This document shows, piece after piece, positions 8,494 through 17,490 of a stretch of 64,000 nt of DNA. Position numbers and translations under genes: made by a program. The DNA comes from JADKIH01 sp031385005. Its GTDB lineage: Bacteria > Bacteroidota > Bacteroidia > AKYH767-A > 2013-40CM-41-45. Position 1 is the stretch's first letter. Each line of letters opens with the position of its first letter. The DNA lies in NCBI GenBank assembly GCA_031385005.1, contig JANNBB010000052.1:75408-139407 (forward strand), in the 5' to 3' direction. The notes under the pieces are model-generated. The model searched no databases, was not told the DNA's origin, and saw only the letters and a program-made list of their open reading frames with translations.

Positions 8494-8814
8494 GCGATGT
8501 AAATGGAATCAAAAAGTAGAAAAACTAGCAAAATATTTTCAAATTACGACAAATCGATCAAAATGATCAAGTTTTACAGGTATTTTTTCATTTTTGTTTA
8601 CAAAACAAAAGATTAACACATTTTCAAAAATGCGGAATTAGTTTCTATTTGTTGATTTTAAAGCAAAGTTATTAAAAATCAAAATCCATTTTTTACTCCT
8701 TATACATCTTTACAAATTTCAAAGACAATTGTTCGAAATAAAGCCAGAGGTTCTCCCCAAAAAAACCCCCTTGTCTCAAGAAACAAGGGGGCAACTATTA
8801 ATCAAAAGCAAGTA
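8494..8814. other. Intergenic region with nrdA terminator
   Basis: AT-rich spacer between the restriction-gene remnant and the nrdA stop codon. The only clear element is the nrdA terminator hairpin at 8759-8791. No coding potential was seen on either strand. Confidence 0.6.
8759..8791 (-). terminator. Intrinsic terminator of nrdBA
   Basis: ACAAGGGGG (8783-8791) pairs perfectly with CCCCCTTGT (8766-8774) across an 8-base loop. Read on the minus strand, the 9-bp GC-rich stem is followed directly by seven T (8759-8765). It lies 23 bp past the nrdA stop, so it is a convincing Rho-independent terminator. Confidence 0.88.
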
Positions 8815-11205
8815 TCAACTTCCACAGGCTTCGCACGATTCCGGATCATCGAGTGAGCAGGCAACTTGTGCAAAGGCTTCTTCTTTACTGATAACATTTA
8901 GTGTTCCATTACTGACAGCGGCAGACTCTTGCGCTTGTTTCAGATAGCTTTGGTCTATCGTAAACTTCACGGCATCGGCGGCTGATTTAGTACGCAGATA
9001 ATACATTCCCGTTTTCAACCCTTTCTTCCAGGCATAGAAGTGCATAGAGGTAAGTTTGGCGAAGTTCGCATCCTGAATAAACAGATTCAATGATTGGCTC
9101 TGACAGATATAAGCACCGCGGTCCGCTGCCATATCGATGAGGGTACGCTGCTTGATTTCCCAAACAGTCTTGTAAATCTCTTTCAGTTCCTGAGGAATCT
9201 CTTCTATGTTCTGAACGGAACCATTTGCGGCAATGATTTTATTTTTCATTCCATCGTTCCAAAGTCCGAGTTTCACCAGGTCTTTCAGCAAATGTTTGTT
9301 CACGATTGGAAACTCACCGCTCAACACACGACGCGAATAAATGTTTGACGTATAGGGCTCGAAACACTCATTGTTGCCGAGAATTTGCGAAGTACTTGCC
9401 GTTGGCATAGGGGCGAGTAACAAAGAGTTTCTAACTCCGTATTTTTTTACTTCATCCTTTAAGATATCCCATTCCCAGCGATTACTCGGTGTTACATTCC
9501 ACATGTCATACTGAAAAATTCCCTGAGATACAGGTGAACCTTTATACGTTTCATAGGGACCATTTATTTTAGCAAGATCTTTCGATGCTGTCATGGCTGC
9601 ATAATAAATCGTTTCATGAATTTCACGATTCAATTCCGCTGCTTCCGGACTATCGAATGCCATGCGCATCAAAATAAATGCATCGGCTAATCCTTGTACA
9701 CCGATTCCGATCGGACGATGACGCATGTTACTGCGACGCGCTTCTTCTACAGGATAGTAATTTACATCGATAACCTTATTCAGGTTTTTTGTTACCACAT
9801 ACGTGATTTCAAACAAACGCTGATGATCAAATTGTCCATTGATAACAAAACGCGGCAAAGCAATCGATGCCAGATTGCAAACAGCGATTTCATCCGAAGC
9901 AGTATATTCAACGATTTCCGTACAGAGGTTTGAACTCTTTATCGTACCAAGATTTTTCTGATTACTTTTTTCATTACAGGCATCTTTGTAAAGCATGTAA
10001 GGAGTACCGGTTTCGATTTGCGATTCCATGATAGCAAACCAAAGTTCCTGCGCTTTTACAGTCTTGCGCTGACGTCCTTCGTTTTCATATTTCAAATACA
10101 GTTCACGGAATTTATCGCCATAGCATTCGGCTAATCCCGGAGCTTCGTTCGGGCAAAACAGACTCCATTCTCCATCGGCTTCTACGCGCTCCATGAAAAG
10201 ATCCGAAATCCACAGGGCATAAAATAAATCACGCGCGCGGTTTTCTTCTTTACCGTGGTTCTTTTTCAATTCAAGAAAATCGAATACATCGGCATGCCAG
10301 GGCTCAATATAGATTGCGAAGGAACCTTTTCTTTTTCCGCCGCCCTGATCAACGTAACGAGCCGTATCATTAAACACACGCAACATGGGAACGATGCCAT
10401 TCGAAGTACCATTGGTGCCGCGAATATAAGATCCTGTTGCACGGATATTGTGGATGCTGAGTCCGATACCACCTGCAGACTGTGAAATCTTCGCGCAGTT
10501 TTTCAATGTATTGTAAATACCTTCGATGCTGTCGTCTTCCATTTGTAACAGGAAGCAAGAGCTCAATTGCGGCTTTGGACTACCTGCATTGAAGAGGGTA
10601 GGAGTAGCATGTGTAAACCAACGCTCGCTCATCAGGTTATACGTTTCGATTGCCGCTTCGATATCTTCCTTGTGAATACCAATTGCCACACGCATGATCA
10701 TCTGTTGTGGTCGTTCTGCAATTTGTCCGTTTATCTTTAACAAATAAGATTTCTCGAGCGTCTTGAAACCAAAATAGTCGTAACCGAAATCACGGTCGTA
10801 GATAATAGTTGAATCGAGGATTTCACTGTTTTTATTGATGATGTCATAAACGTCATCGGCAAGAAGCGGAGCTTTTTTACCTGTATGATCGTCTACGTAT
10901 TCATATAAATCTTTCATTACGGCACTGAAAGATTTTTTGGTGTTTTTATGCAGGTTGCTGACTGCAATACGAGCAGCAAGCAATGCAAAATCCGGGTGAC
11001 GGGTAGTCATGGAAGCTGCTATTTCAGCCGCGAGGTTGTCGAGTTGCGAAGTAGTTACACCATCATAAATTCCCTCGATAACTTTTTGTGCTACGGCAAA
11101 TGTATCCACATGTTCAGAAAGACCATAGGCGAGTTTCTGAATACGTGCAGTTACTTTATCAAATTTAACCGGCTCTTTGCGGCCATCTCTTTTTAATACA
11201 TACAT
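8815..11205 (-). CDS. nrdA: Ribonucleoside-diphosphate reductase, alpha (large) subunit, class Ia
   Basis: The 796-residue catalytic subunit reduces ribonucleoside diphosphates to deoxyribonucleotides. An intact ATP-cone allosteric domain is at the N-terminus (VLKRDGRKEPVKFDKV onward). Active-site blocks include SSCFLLQMEDDSIEGIY with the redox cysteine, SAGGIGLSIHNIRATG, the NLCTEI segment with the catalytic Cys and Glu, and the PMPTASTSQILGNNECFEP block. The C-terminus ends in a redox CxxC (ESCEACGS). The sequence style is that of the eukaryote-like NrdA usual in Bacteroidota. It follows nrdB by 122 bp on the same strand and is closed by the terminator at 8759-8791. Confidence 0.97.
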   Translation of the reverse strand: MYVLKRDGRKEPVKFDKVTARIQKLAYGLSEHVDTFAVAQKVIEGIYDGVTTSQLDNLAAEIAASMTTRHPDFALLAARIAVSNLHKNTKKSFSAVMKDLYEYVDDHTGKKAPLLADDVYDIINKNSEILDSTIIYDRDFGYDYFGFKTLEKSYLLKINGQIAERPQQMIMRVAIGIHKEDIEAAIETYNLMSERWFTHATPTLFNAGSPKPQLSSCFLLQMEDDSIEGIYNTLKNCAKISQSAGGIGLSIHNIRATGSYIRGTNGTSNGIVPMLRVFNDTARYVDQGGGKRKGSFAIYIEPWHADVFDFLELKKNHGKEENRARDLFYALWISDLFMERVEADGEWSLFCPNEAPGLAECYGDKFRELYLKYENEGRQRKTVKAQELWFAIMESQIETGTPYMLYKDACNEKSNQKNLGTIKSSNLCTEIVEYTASDEIAVCNLASIALPRFVINGQFDHQRLFEITYVVTKNLNKVIDVNYYPVEEARRSNMRHRPIGIGVQGLADAFILMRMAFDSPEAAELNREIHETIYYAAMTASKDLAKINGPYETYKGSPVSQGIFQYDMWNVTPSNRWEWDILKDEVKKYGVRNSLLLAPMPTASTSQILGNNECFEPYTSNIYSRRVLSGEFPIVNKHLLKDLVKLGLWNDGMKNKIIAANGSVQNIEEIPQELKEIYKTVWEIKQRTLIDMAADRGAYICQSQSLNLFIQDANFAKLTSMHFYAWKKGLKTGMYYLRTKSAADAVKFTIDQSYLKQAQESAAVSNGTLNVISKEEAFAQVACSLDDPESCEACGS

Positions 11206-11327
11206 GGAAAAAGGTGTTTGTGTGTTTGTGTGTGTGAATTGCTTTACTTACAAAAAAAAACTTTGCGTTTTCAGAAACACTGCACGATAAATAAATTCGT
11301 GCAATGGCTTAGAGAATGCAGAGAATG

Positions 11328-12293
11328 TTAAAAGTCTTCATCGAGTTTGAAAACATTTTCTGCCTGTTGCTGGCCTACGGATGCTTTCTTGTATTCACTT
11401 ACTCGCTTCTCGAAGAAGTTGGTTTTTCCCTGGAGAGAAATCATCTCCATGAAATCAAAAGGGTTCGTGCTATTGTAGATTTTCTCGCACCCGAGGGAAA
11501 CGAGCAAACGGTCTGCAACAAATTCAATATACTGGCACATCAGTTTAGAGTTCATGCCAATAAGAGAAACAGGAAGAGCATCGGTAACGAAATCGTGTTC
11601 ACATTCAACGGCGTCACGAATGATGGATACTACCTGTGATTTAGGAAGTTTGTTTTCAAGCATGTCATATAATAGGCAAGCAAAATCACAATGCATTCCT
11701 TCGTCGCGCGAAATGAATTCATTGGAAGTACTCAGCCCGGGCATGAGTCCGCGTTTTTTAAGCCAAAAGATAGAGCAGAACGATCCGCTGAAGAAAATTC
11801 CTTCTACAGCAGCGAAAGCAATCAGTCTTTCAGCGAAGGAACCGTTTCCAATCCAACGAAGCGCCCACTGCGCTTTCTTGGTTACACAAGGAACGGTATC
11901 GATGGCTTGTAAAAGGTGGCCTTTTTCAACCGGATCTTTAATATAAGTATCAATCAAAAGGGAATACATTTCAGAGTGAATGTTTTCCATCATGATCTGG
12001 AAGCCATAGAAGCAACGTGCTTCAGGTAACTGCACCTCACTCATGAAATTAATGGCAAGGTTTTCATTAACAATACCGTCGCTTGCGGCAAAAAAAGCGA
12101 GCACGTGCTTGATAAAGTGGCGTTCATCGTTACTCAGACGATCCCAATCCTTTAAATCGGCCTGTAAATCGATTTCTTCTGCAGTCCAAAAGCTCTGTTC
12201 GGCTTTTTTATACATTTCCCAGATTTTCGGGTATTTAATTGGAAACAATACGAAGCGGTCTTTGTTTTCTTCTAAAAGGATTTCTTTCTTCAT
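11328..12293 (-). CDS. nrdB: Ribonucleoside-diphosphate reductase, beta (small) subunit, class Ia
   Basis: The 321-residue radical-generating subunit. Di-iron ligands are visible in FAASDGIVNENL, MMENIHSEMYS (ExxH) and SRDEGMHCDFA (ExxH), and the tyrosyl-radical residue in EARCFYGFQ. The C-terminal tail NVFKLDEDF is the peptide that docks into the large subunit; it is close to the mammalian R2 tail. The gene is upstream of nrdA, as is common in this phylum, and the pair is probably co-transcribed from a promoter in 12294-12450. Confidence 0.96.
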   Translation of the reverse strand: MKKEILLEENKDRFVLFPIKYPKIWEMYKKAEQSFWTAEEIDLQADLKDWDRLSNDERHFIKHVLAFFAASDGIVNENLAINFMSEVQLPEARCFYGFQIMMENIHSEMYSLLIDTYIKDPVEKGHLLQAIDTVPCVTKKAQWALRWIGNGSFAERLIAFAAVEGIFFSGSFCSIFWLKKRGLMPGLSTSNEFISRDEGMHCDFACLLYDMLENKLPKSQVVSIIRDAVECEHDFVTDALPVSLIGMNSKLMCQYIEFVADRLLVSLGCEKIYNSTNPFDFMEMISLQGKTNFFEKRVSEYKKASVGQQQAENVFKLDEDF

Positions 12294-12695
12294 TGAAAAA
12301 TGGTGGTTTTTTGTGTGTTTTAGGTACTATTAGGGGTGACGATTCCTACTCTCTGCAAAAGGTCAAAAATTGAAACTTTAGACCTTCTGAAAAGAAAATT
12401 ATTTTTCTTTAAATTTTAATTGAATTGACTGATTAACTTACAATGATCAGGTGAACAAAAATTCTTTTTTTAAAAAGGATATGCAATAGGTAATCGATTT
12501 TTTTTTTGACAATTATGCACCGGCAAATGTTTACAATTTGGTTTCAACCTTCAAAGGTCTTGTTATTGTAGGGGTTGCAGCGTTTTGAACAAATTTTGTT
12601 TAAAACTCTCTCTTGCAGAAATCAATAAGACAATGAAGGGGAGAGAATAGAAAGATGTTGATTTGAAAATGAACTACTTCAAACAATAAAGTTAA
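12294..12695. other. nrdB upstream region
   Basis: A 400-bp spacer between nrdB and the DUF3109 gene that must contain the nrdBA promoter. The only structure noted is an imperfect dyad at 12360-12385, listed separately. No open frame or RNA gene was recognised. Confidence 0.5.
12360..12385. promoter_or_regulatory. Imperfect dyad upstream of nrdB
   Basis: AGGTCaAAA at 12360-12368 is mirrored by CTTTaGACCT at 12376-12385, about 67-92 bp upstream of the nrdB start. It does not resemble the NrdR box I know (acaCwAtATaTwGtgt), so the assignment as an operator is only positional. Confidence 0.25.
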
Positions 12696-13271
12696 TCAAC
12701 TACTTTGTTTGATAAGTTCGGCAGCCAGTTCTAATTCTTTGTACCAGTCCTTTCCGAACTTTCGGATAAGCGATTCTTTCAAAAATTTATAGACAGGAAC
12801 CTGCAAACTCGCACCTAATTTGCAAGCCGGTTTGCAAATACTCCAACGGTCGTAATTAACCGCTTCAATACCATTTTTGTGTTTATTGATTCGTATCGGA
12901 TACAAGTGGCAGGAAACCGGTTTTTTCCAGTCGATGGCTCCGTCATAATAAGCTTTCTCTATGGCACACTTTGCAACTCCCTCTTCGAAAATCGTATAGG
13001 CGCATTCTTTGCCTTTTACCAATGGAGTTACCCATTCCTTCTTTTCATAAAGCAGGTATTTCCCTTGTTTTTCAACTGCCTCAATGCCCTCCTTTTTCAT
13101 GTAGGGCTTTACCTTTTCATAAATCCTGTCCATGATCGGTAGCTCTTCCTCTTCCAGTGGTGCTCCATAATCTCCTTTCACACAGCAGGCGCCTTTACAT
13201 GCATTCAAATCACAAACAAATTGTTTTTCGATAATTTCTTCTGAGACAAGGGTGTTTCCGATAGCGATCAT
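12696..13271 (-). CDS. DUF3109 family cysteine-rich protein
   Basis: The protein is called from ATG at 13271 (191 residues) rather than from the longer frame starting at 13373, because family members begin close to the block IAIGNTLVSEEIIEKQFVCD and the extra 34 residues have no family character. Conserved cysteine blocks are CDLNACKGACC near the N-terminus, then KGKECAYTIFEEGVAKCAIE, PVSCHLYPIRI and SICKPACKLG. The pattern suggests metal or iron-sulfur binding, but the family has no established function that I know. It is divergent from glyS, whose start is 120 bp away. Confidence 0.88.
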   Translation of the reverse strand: MIAIGNTLVSEEIIEKQFVCDLNACKGACCVKGDYGAPLEEEELPIMDRIYEKVKPYMKKEGIEAVEKQGKYLLYEKKEWVTPLVKGKECAYTIFEEGVAKCAIEKAYYDGAIDWKKPVSCHLYPIRINKHKNGIEAVNYDRWSICKPACKLGASLQVPVYKFLKESLIRKFGKDWYKELELAAELIKQSS

Positions 13272-13391
13272 GGTGTAAAGATAAGTATTCGTCGCAAGTT
13301 TCAAGGGATGAATCAATCCTGTTTTGGATAAACTTCTAAACCGGATATAATCGATACTTGCTACGTCAGGCAATCTTAGTATTTTCGTCCC

Positions 13392-14933
13392 ATGTCTACT
13401 ACAGAAGAATTATTTAAAAATATCATTTCCCATTCCAAGGAATACGGATTCATTTTTCCATCGAGTGAAATATACGATGGATTGAGCGCTGTTTACGATT
13501 ACGGCCAGAACGGCGTCGAACTGAAAAAAAATATTCGCGATTACTGGTGGAAATCGATGGTGCAGATGAATGAAAACATCGTCGGCATAGATGCGGCTAT
13601 TTTCATGCATCCCACCACCTGGAAGGCTTCCGGCCATGTCGATGCCTTTAGCGATCCACTCATCGACAATAAAGATTCAAAAAAACGTTACCGTGCAGAT
13701 GTTCTCATCGAAGAACATCTTGCTAAAATAGAAGGAAAAATCAACAAGGAAGTCGAGAAAGCTCGCGGACGTTTCGGAGAGTCATTTAATGAAGATCAAT
13801 TCCGCACCACCAATCCCAGAGTCCTCGAAAACCAACAGAAGATCGATGCAATCAACGAGCGTTTTAAAAAAGCACTCGAAGCAAACGATCTGGTGGATGT
13901 CAGACAAATAATTGTCGACCTGGAGATTGTCTGTCCGATCAGTGGTACACGCAACTGGACCGACGTCAGACAGTTTAATCTCATGTTCAGTACACAACTG
14001 GGCTCTGTCGCGGAGGATTCCAATACGATATACCTGCGCCCGGAGACTGCACAAGGGATATTTGTTAATTTCCTGAATGTACAGAAGACCGGCCGGATGA
14101 AAATACCTTTCGGAATTGCACAGACAGGAAAAGCTTTCCGTAATGAGATTGTAGCGAGGCAGTTCATTTTTCGAATGCGCGAATTTGAACAGATGGAAAT
14201 GCAATTTTTCATTCGTCCCGGAACGGAAATGGAATGGTATAACACCTGGAAAGAAAAACGAATGAAGTGGCATAAGTCGCTTGGTTTCCCGGGTAATAAG
14301 CATCGTTTTCACGACCACCTCAAACTGGCTCACTATGCTAATGCAGCTTGCGATATAGAATTTGAATTTCCATTTGGTTTTAAAGAACTGGAAGGAATCC
14401 ATTCCCGTACCGATTTCGATTTGCGCAACCATGAACAGTTTTCAGGAAAGAAACTTCAGTACTTCGATCCGGAATTGAATGAGAGCTATATTCCTTATGT
14501 TGTTGAAACTTCTGTCGGGCTCGATAGAATGTTTCTGGCCATTATGTCGCAGAGTTATAAAGAAGAAAAACTGGAAGATGGCAGCGAACGTGTAGTGCTG
14601 GCTTTTCCACCTTTTCTTTCTCCGGTAAAGTGTGCAGTATTGCCGTTGGTAAAGAAAGATGGACTTGATACCAAAGCATCCGAAATTTTTGACAAGCTGA
14701 AGGCAGATCATATTTGTACATCAGAAGACAAAGACTCCATTGGAAAGCGTTACCGCCGTCAGGATGCCATTGGGACACCTTATTGTATTACTGTCGATCA
14801 TCAAACACTGGAAGACAATACGGTAACCATACGCGACCGGGATACGATGAAACAAGAGAGAATCAGCGTGGAAAGCGTTGGGAAAATTTTGGATGACAAA
14901 GTGGATATGCGAATTCCATTGCGTACACTATAA
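13392..14933 (+). CDS. glyS: Glycyl-tRNA synthetase (single-chain, class II)
   Basis: The 513-residue enzyme attaches glycine to tRNA-Gly in the cytoplasm. It is the homodimeric type found in Bacteroidota, archaea and eukaryotes, not the alpha2-beta2 enzyme of E. coli. Class II motif 2 is in GKAFRNEIVARQFIFRMREF, the glycine-pocket EMQFF segment follows, and motif 3 is in VVETSVGLDRMFLAIM. The C-terminal anticodon-binding domain spans about residues 415-513. The gene is monocistronic, ending in the bidirectional terminator at 14951-14985. Confidence 0.96.
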   Translation: MSTTEELFKNIISHSKEYGFIFPSSEIYDGLSAVYDYGQNGVELKKNIRDYWWKSMVQMNENIVGIDAAIFMHPTTWKASGHVDAFSDPLIDNKDSKKRYRADVLIEEHLAKIEGKINKEVEKARGRFGESFNEDQFRTTNPRVLENQQKIDAINERFKKALEANDLVDVRQIIVDLEIVCPISGTRNWTDVRQFNLMFSTQLGSVAEDSNTIYLRPETAQGIFVNFLNVQKTGRMKIPFGIAQTGKAFRNEIVARQFIFRMREFEQMEMQFFIRPGTEMEWYNTWKEKRMKWHKSLGFPGNKHRFHDHLKLAHYANAACDIEFEFPFGFKELEGIHSRTDFDLRNHEQFSGKKLQYFDPELNESYIPYVVETSVGLDRMFLAIMSQSYKEEKLEDGSERVVLAFPPFLSPVKCAVLPLVKKDGLDTKASEIFDKLKADHICTSEDKDSIGKRYRRQDAIGTPYCITVDHQTLEDNTVTIRDRDTMKQERISVESVGKILDDKVDMRIPLRTL

Positions 14934-14950
14934 TTGCAACAAGCACAAAA

Positions 14951-14986
14951 AAAGAGCGCGGAGAATATTTTTCTCCGCGCTCTTTT
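14951..14986. terminator. Bidirectional intrinsic terminator between glyS and a convergent gene
   Basis: AAAGAGCGCGGAGAA (14951-14965) is the exact complement of TTCTCCGCGCTCTTT (14971-14985), with a 5-base loop and an A-tract on the left and a T-tract on the right. It therefore can stop transcription of both glyS (plus) and the secreted protein at 15011-15790 (minus). Confidence 0.9.
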
Positions 14987-15010
14987 AATATTTATCTATG
15001 AAAAGTAAAA

Positions 15011-15790
15011 TTATTTTTTGAGGATGATTCTCTTTGTGCTTTCACCTGCATCAGATTTTACTTTGATGAAATAAATACCATCTTGAAATTCTGAAAGATC
15101 GATAGGGAAAGCGGTTTCGCTTCCTTTTAAAGCAACATTTTTAATTTCTTTGCCAAGCAAGTTGCTGATAGAAATGGAAGCGTTGATGAGTCTGAGATTT
15201 TTCAGATCTATCGTTGTTAAACCTCTTGTAGGATTTGGATAGACAGAAAGAACTGCATTTTGTGGAAATTCTTTTATGCCTACTGCACCAATTGTTGCGC
15301 AGAAGTCATCGAAAGCTACGTTTCCTGAGTCTTTGTCATAGAAAAACTTCACATTCGTTGTTCCCGGAGATAAAGCATACTGTTTCGTTTGTGCAACGAA
15401 AGCAGTGATTGGAGAAATCATATCGATGAGCGTGTAATTGATACCATCGCCGGTTTCATAAATATAGAAAGCGCCATTAGCCATTGTACCACCTGATGAA
15501 GCATTTCCTTTCATCCAGAAATTGATGTGATCAGCACCTGAAATGTCAGGACTAATCATCGTAGAACTATCTATACGAAACTTGTATGAGTTCGGACCAC
15601 TTGGACCGGAACTGGCGACAGAGGTGTAGTAGTTAAAATTGGAAGAGTCGTTTAATAAAAAGCCATTATAGTTGGAACTTGAAGTTGTTGAATCAAATCC
15701 GGTAAAATTCTCACACAAAACATTTGTTTGTGCTTTCGAGGTAATTCCAATAATGCAAAACAGGGTAACAATCGTAAATATTTTTTTCAT
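15011..15790 (-). CDS. T9SS-sorted secreted protein with jelly-roll-like domain
   Basis: A 259-residue exported protein. It has a signal peptide (MKKIFTIVTLFCIIGITSKAQ) and a central beta-rich domain of about 150 residues (CENFTGFDSTT, SPDISGADHINFWMKG, NVKFFYDKDSGNVAFDDF) that resembles the choice-of-anchor/MAM-like carbohydrate or adhesion jelly rolls. The C-terminus is a type A T9SS sorting domain (LSVYPNPTRG at about 182, then SNLLGKEI, then DGIYFIKV and a KRIILKK end). It should be secreted through the type IX system and anchored or released at the cell surface. Ligand unknown. It is a single gene placed among housekeeping genes. Confidence 0.85.
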   Translation of the reverse strand: MKKIFTIVTLFCIIGITSKAQTNVLCENFTGFDSTTSSSNYNGFLLNDSSNFNYYTSVASSGPSGPNSYKFRIDSSTMISPDISGADHINFWMKGNASSGGTMANGAFYIYETGDGINYTLIDMISPITAFVAQTKQYALSPGTTNVKFFYDKDSGNVAFDDFCATIGAVGIKEFPQNAVLSVYPNPTRGLTTIDLKNLRLINASISISNLLGKEIKNVALKGSETAFPIDLSEFQDGIYFIKVKSDAGESTKRIILKK

Positions 15791-16016
15791 CTTTTATTGT
15801 GTTTATTCTTTTCAAAGAAACGAATAATTGATGTTTTATCCAAATGAATTGAAGATTGCCAATGATTTGTTTGGAGAGAAAAGAAGGCCAAGCTACCTTG
15901 ATTTCGTCTATTTTGATTTAAAATCGGTAGTATCTAATAACGAATGAATTAGCCGGTGTAAAATGACAATTTCCGGAGAATAACAGCCGGAATGTGGAAC
16001 CGGGCAAAAAGGGTGA

Positions 16017-16604
16017 TTATTTATTATTGAATTGAGTCATTGTTCTCTCAATTCCGATACTGACAAAGCTTTTAATCATTTCTACTGCCTGATTGATTCT
16101 TTCATCAAGAGTTCGTTTTTCTTCTTCATTCCATTTTCCAAGAACATAATTCACCTGTTGTCCTTTGGGGAATGAGCTGCCAATTCCAAATCGAAGTCTG
16201 ATATATTCCGTGGTATTTAACACAGCAGCAATATCGCTCAACCCGTTGTGACCACCATCACTACCTTTTTTTTTCATGCGTAAAGTGCCGAAAGGCAGAG
16301 CGAGATCGTCCGTGATTACAAGCAGGTGATGAACAGGAATTTTTTCTGCCTGCAGCCAGTAGTTGACTGCTTTCCCACTCAGGTTCATGTAAGTCGTTGG
16401 CTTAATGACAACGAGTTGTTTTCCTTTAAAGCGTGAATGATTTACGAAGGCCAGTTTATCTGTCTTGAATTGATAAGCGGATTTGTCGTCATCAGCAGAT
16501 AAAGATTTCAGAAATGCATCAGCTACCTCGAAGCCAATATTGTGTCGGGTGAATTGATATTCTTCACCGATATTTCCAAGTCCTGCGATTAAAAATTTAC
16601 TCAC
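16017..16604 (-). CDS. pth: Peptidyl-tRNA hydrolase
   Basis: The 195-residue enzyme releases peptides from prematurely dropped peptidyl-tRNA. It has the N-terminal GLGNIGEEYQFTRHNIGF with the catalytic histidine, the KPTTYMNLSGKAV block, and ITDDLALPFGTLRMKKKGSDGGHNGL. Length is typical. It lies downstream of rplY and prs on the same strand, a conserved order, but the hairpin at 16701-16733 between rplY and pth suggests at least partly separate transcription. Confidence 0.95.
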   Translation of the reverse strand: MSKFLIAGLGNIGEEYQFTRHNIGFEVADAFLKSLSADDDKSAYQFKTDKLAFVNHSRFKGKQLVVIKPTTYMNLSGKAVNYWLQAEKIPVHHLLVITDDLALPFGTLRMKKKGSDGGHNGLSDIAAVLNTTEYIRLRFGIGSSFPKGQQVNYVLGKWNEEEKRTLDERINQAVEMIKSFVSIGIERTMTQFNNK

Positions 16605-16700
16605 GATGGTTTTAGTTAGCAGTTTTTATTTTTGATTTTGCCGGCAAGTTACATTATTGCAACGTTACTGTATGCTGATTTTACTGAAAATTTGATGTAT

Positions 16701-16733
16701 AAAAAAAGCCCTGCAAATTATTTGCAGGGCTTT
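16701..16733 (-). terminator. Intrinsic terminator after rplY
   Basis: AAAGCCCTGCAAA (16705-16717) and its exact complement TTTGCAGGGCTTT (16721-16733) form a 13-bp stem with a 3-base loop. On the minus strand the stem is followed by a run of T (16701-16704). It lies just past the rplY stop and about 100 bp before pth. Confidence 0.82.
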
Positions 16734-16750
16734 CTTTTTGAAAGAAAATT

Positions 16751-17404
16751 TTACTTCTTTTTCTCGTCTTTAGCAGGAGCTTTTGCTGCTGCTGCAGGAG
16801 CCGCTGCTGCTGCCGGAGCTGCTGCCGCTGCTGCGGGAGCTGCCGTTTTATCTTCAACCACTGCACGTGTTGTTTTAACGGCAGTGATTACATTATTTGG
16901 AGAATCAAGAATTTCAACATTTTTCATTTTGATATCGCGAACACGAATAGTGTCACCAATCTCAAGCGTGTCGATTTTTACTTCTAATAAATCAGGAAGA
17001 TCTTTTGGTAAAGAGGAGATTTTCAATTTGCGCATCTTATGGATCAACTGTCCACCGGCACGAACACCGGAAGCATTTCCTGTTAATCTAACAGGGATTT
17101 CAACAGTTACTTTCTTCGTGTCGCTTAGTTCAAGAAAGTCGATGTGAAGGATTCTGTCTGATACAGCATGAAACTGAATGTCCTTCATGATGGCTTTGAA
17201 ATTTGCACCATCGATATTCAATTCTACAGTATGCACTTCAGGTGTGTACACCAGTCCTTTGAAGGAGATTGCCGGCGCACTGAAATGGAATTGTTCTTTT
17301 CCACCGTACAGTACACACGGAACCTTACCCTCTGCCCGCAGTTTCTTCGTTTCCTGCTTTGTCTGGGCTGCTCTTTTTGTTCCGTTAATTGAGAATGATT
17401 TCAT
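16751..17404 (-). CDS. rplY: 50S ribosomal protein L25/general stress protein Ctc
   Basis: A 217-residue L25 of the long (Ctc/TL5) type. The N-terminal domain (about 1-90; ending LHIDFLELSDTKKV) binds 5S rRNA, and the C-terminal beta domain (about 95-185, VEIPVRLTGNASGVRAGGQL, DTIRVRDIKM) is typical of the long form. The last ~32 residues are an Ala/Pro tail ending in KDEKKK, encoded by GCT/GCA/GCC runs (about 16755-16850). Such tails vary greatly between Bacteroidota and are probably disordered. It sits between prs and pth. Confidence 0.94.
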   Translation of the reverse strand: MKSFSINGTKRAAQTKQETKKLRAEGKVPCVLYGGKEQFHFSAPAISFKGLVYTPEVHTVELNIDGANFKAIMKDIQFHAVSDRILHIDFLELSDTKKVTVEIPVRLTGNASGVRAGGQLIHKMRKLKISSLPKDLPDLLEVKIDTLEIGDTIRVRDIKMKNVEILDSPNNVITAVKTTRAVVEDKTAAPAAAAAAPAAAAAPAAAAKAPAKDEKKK

Positions 17405-17490
17405 TTTTTTGTTTTGATTATTGGTTTAAATTTTACTGAAATAATAAATTGAATGATTATTTTTTTTCTGATGTAATGGAATGTGTTTCT

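Noticed and set aside
11316..11946. Plus frames of 107 and 130 codons across nrdB
   Set aside because: Shadows on the opposite strand of nrdB.
12360..12385. NrdR box
   Set aside because: The dyad does not match the known NrdR consensus; kept only as a low-confidence dyad.
13782..14432. 216-codon minus frame inside glyS
   Set aside because: Antisense to a complete glycyl-tRNA synthetase; no family resemblance.
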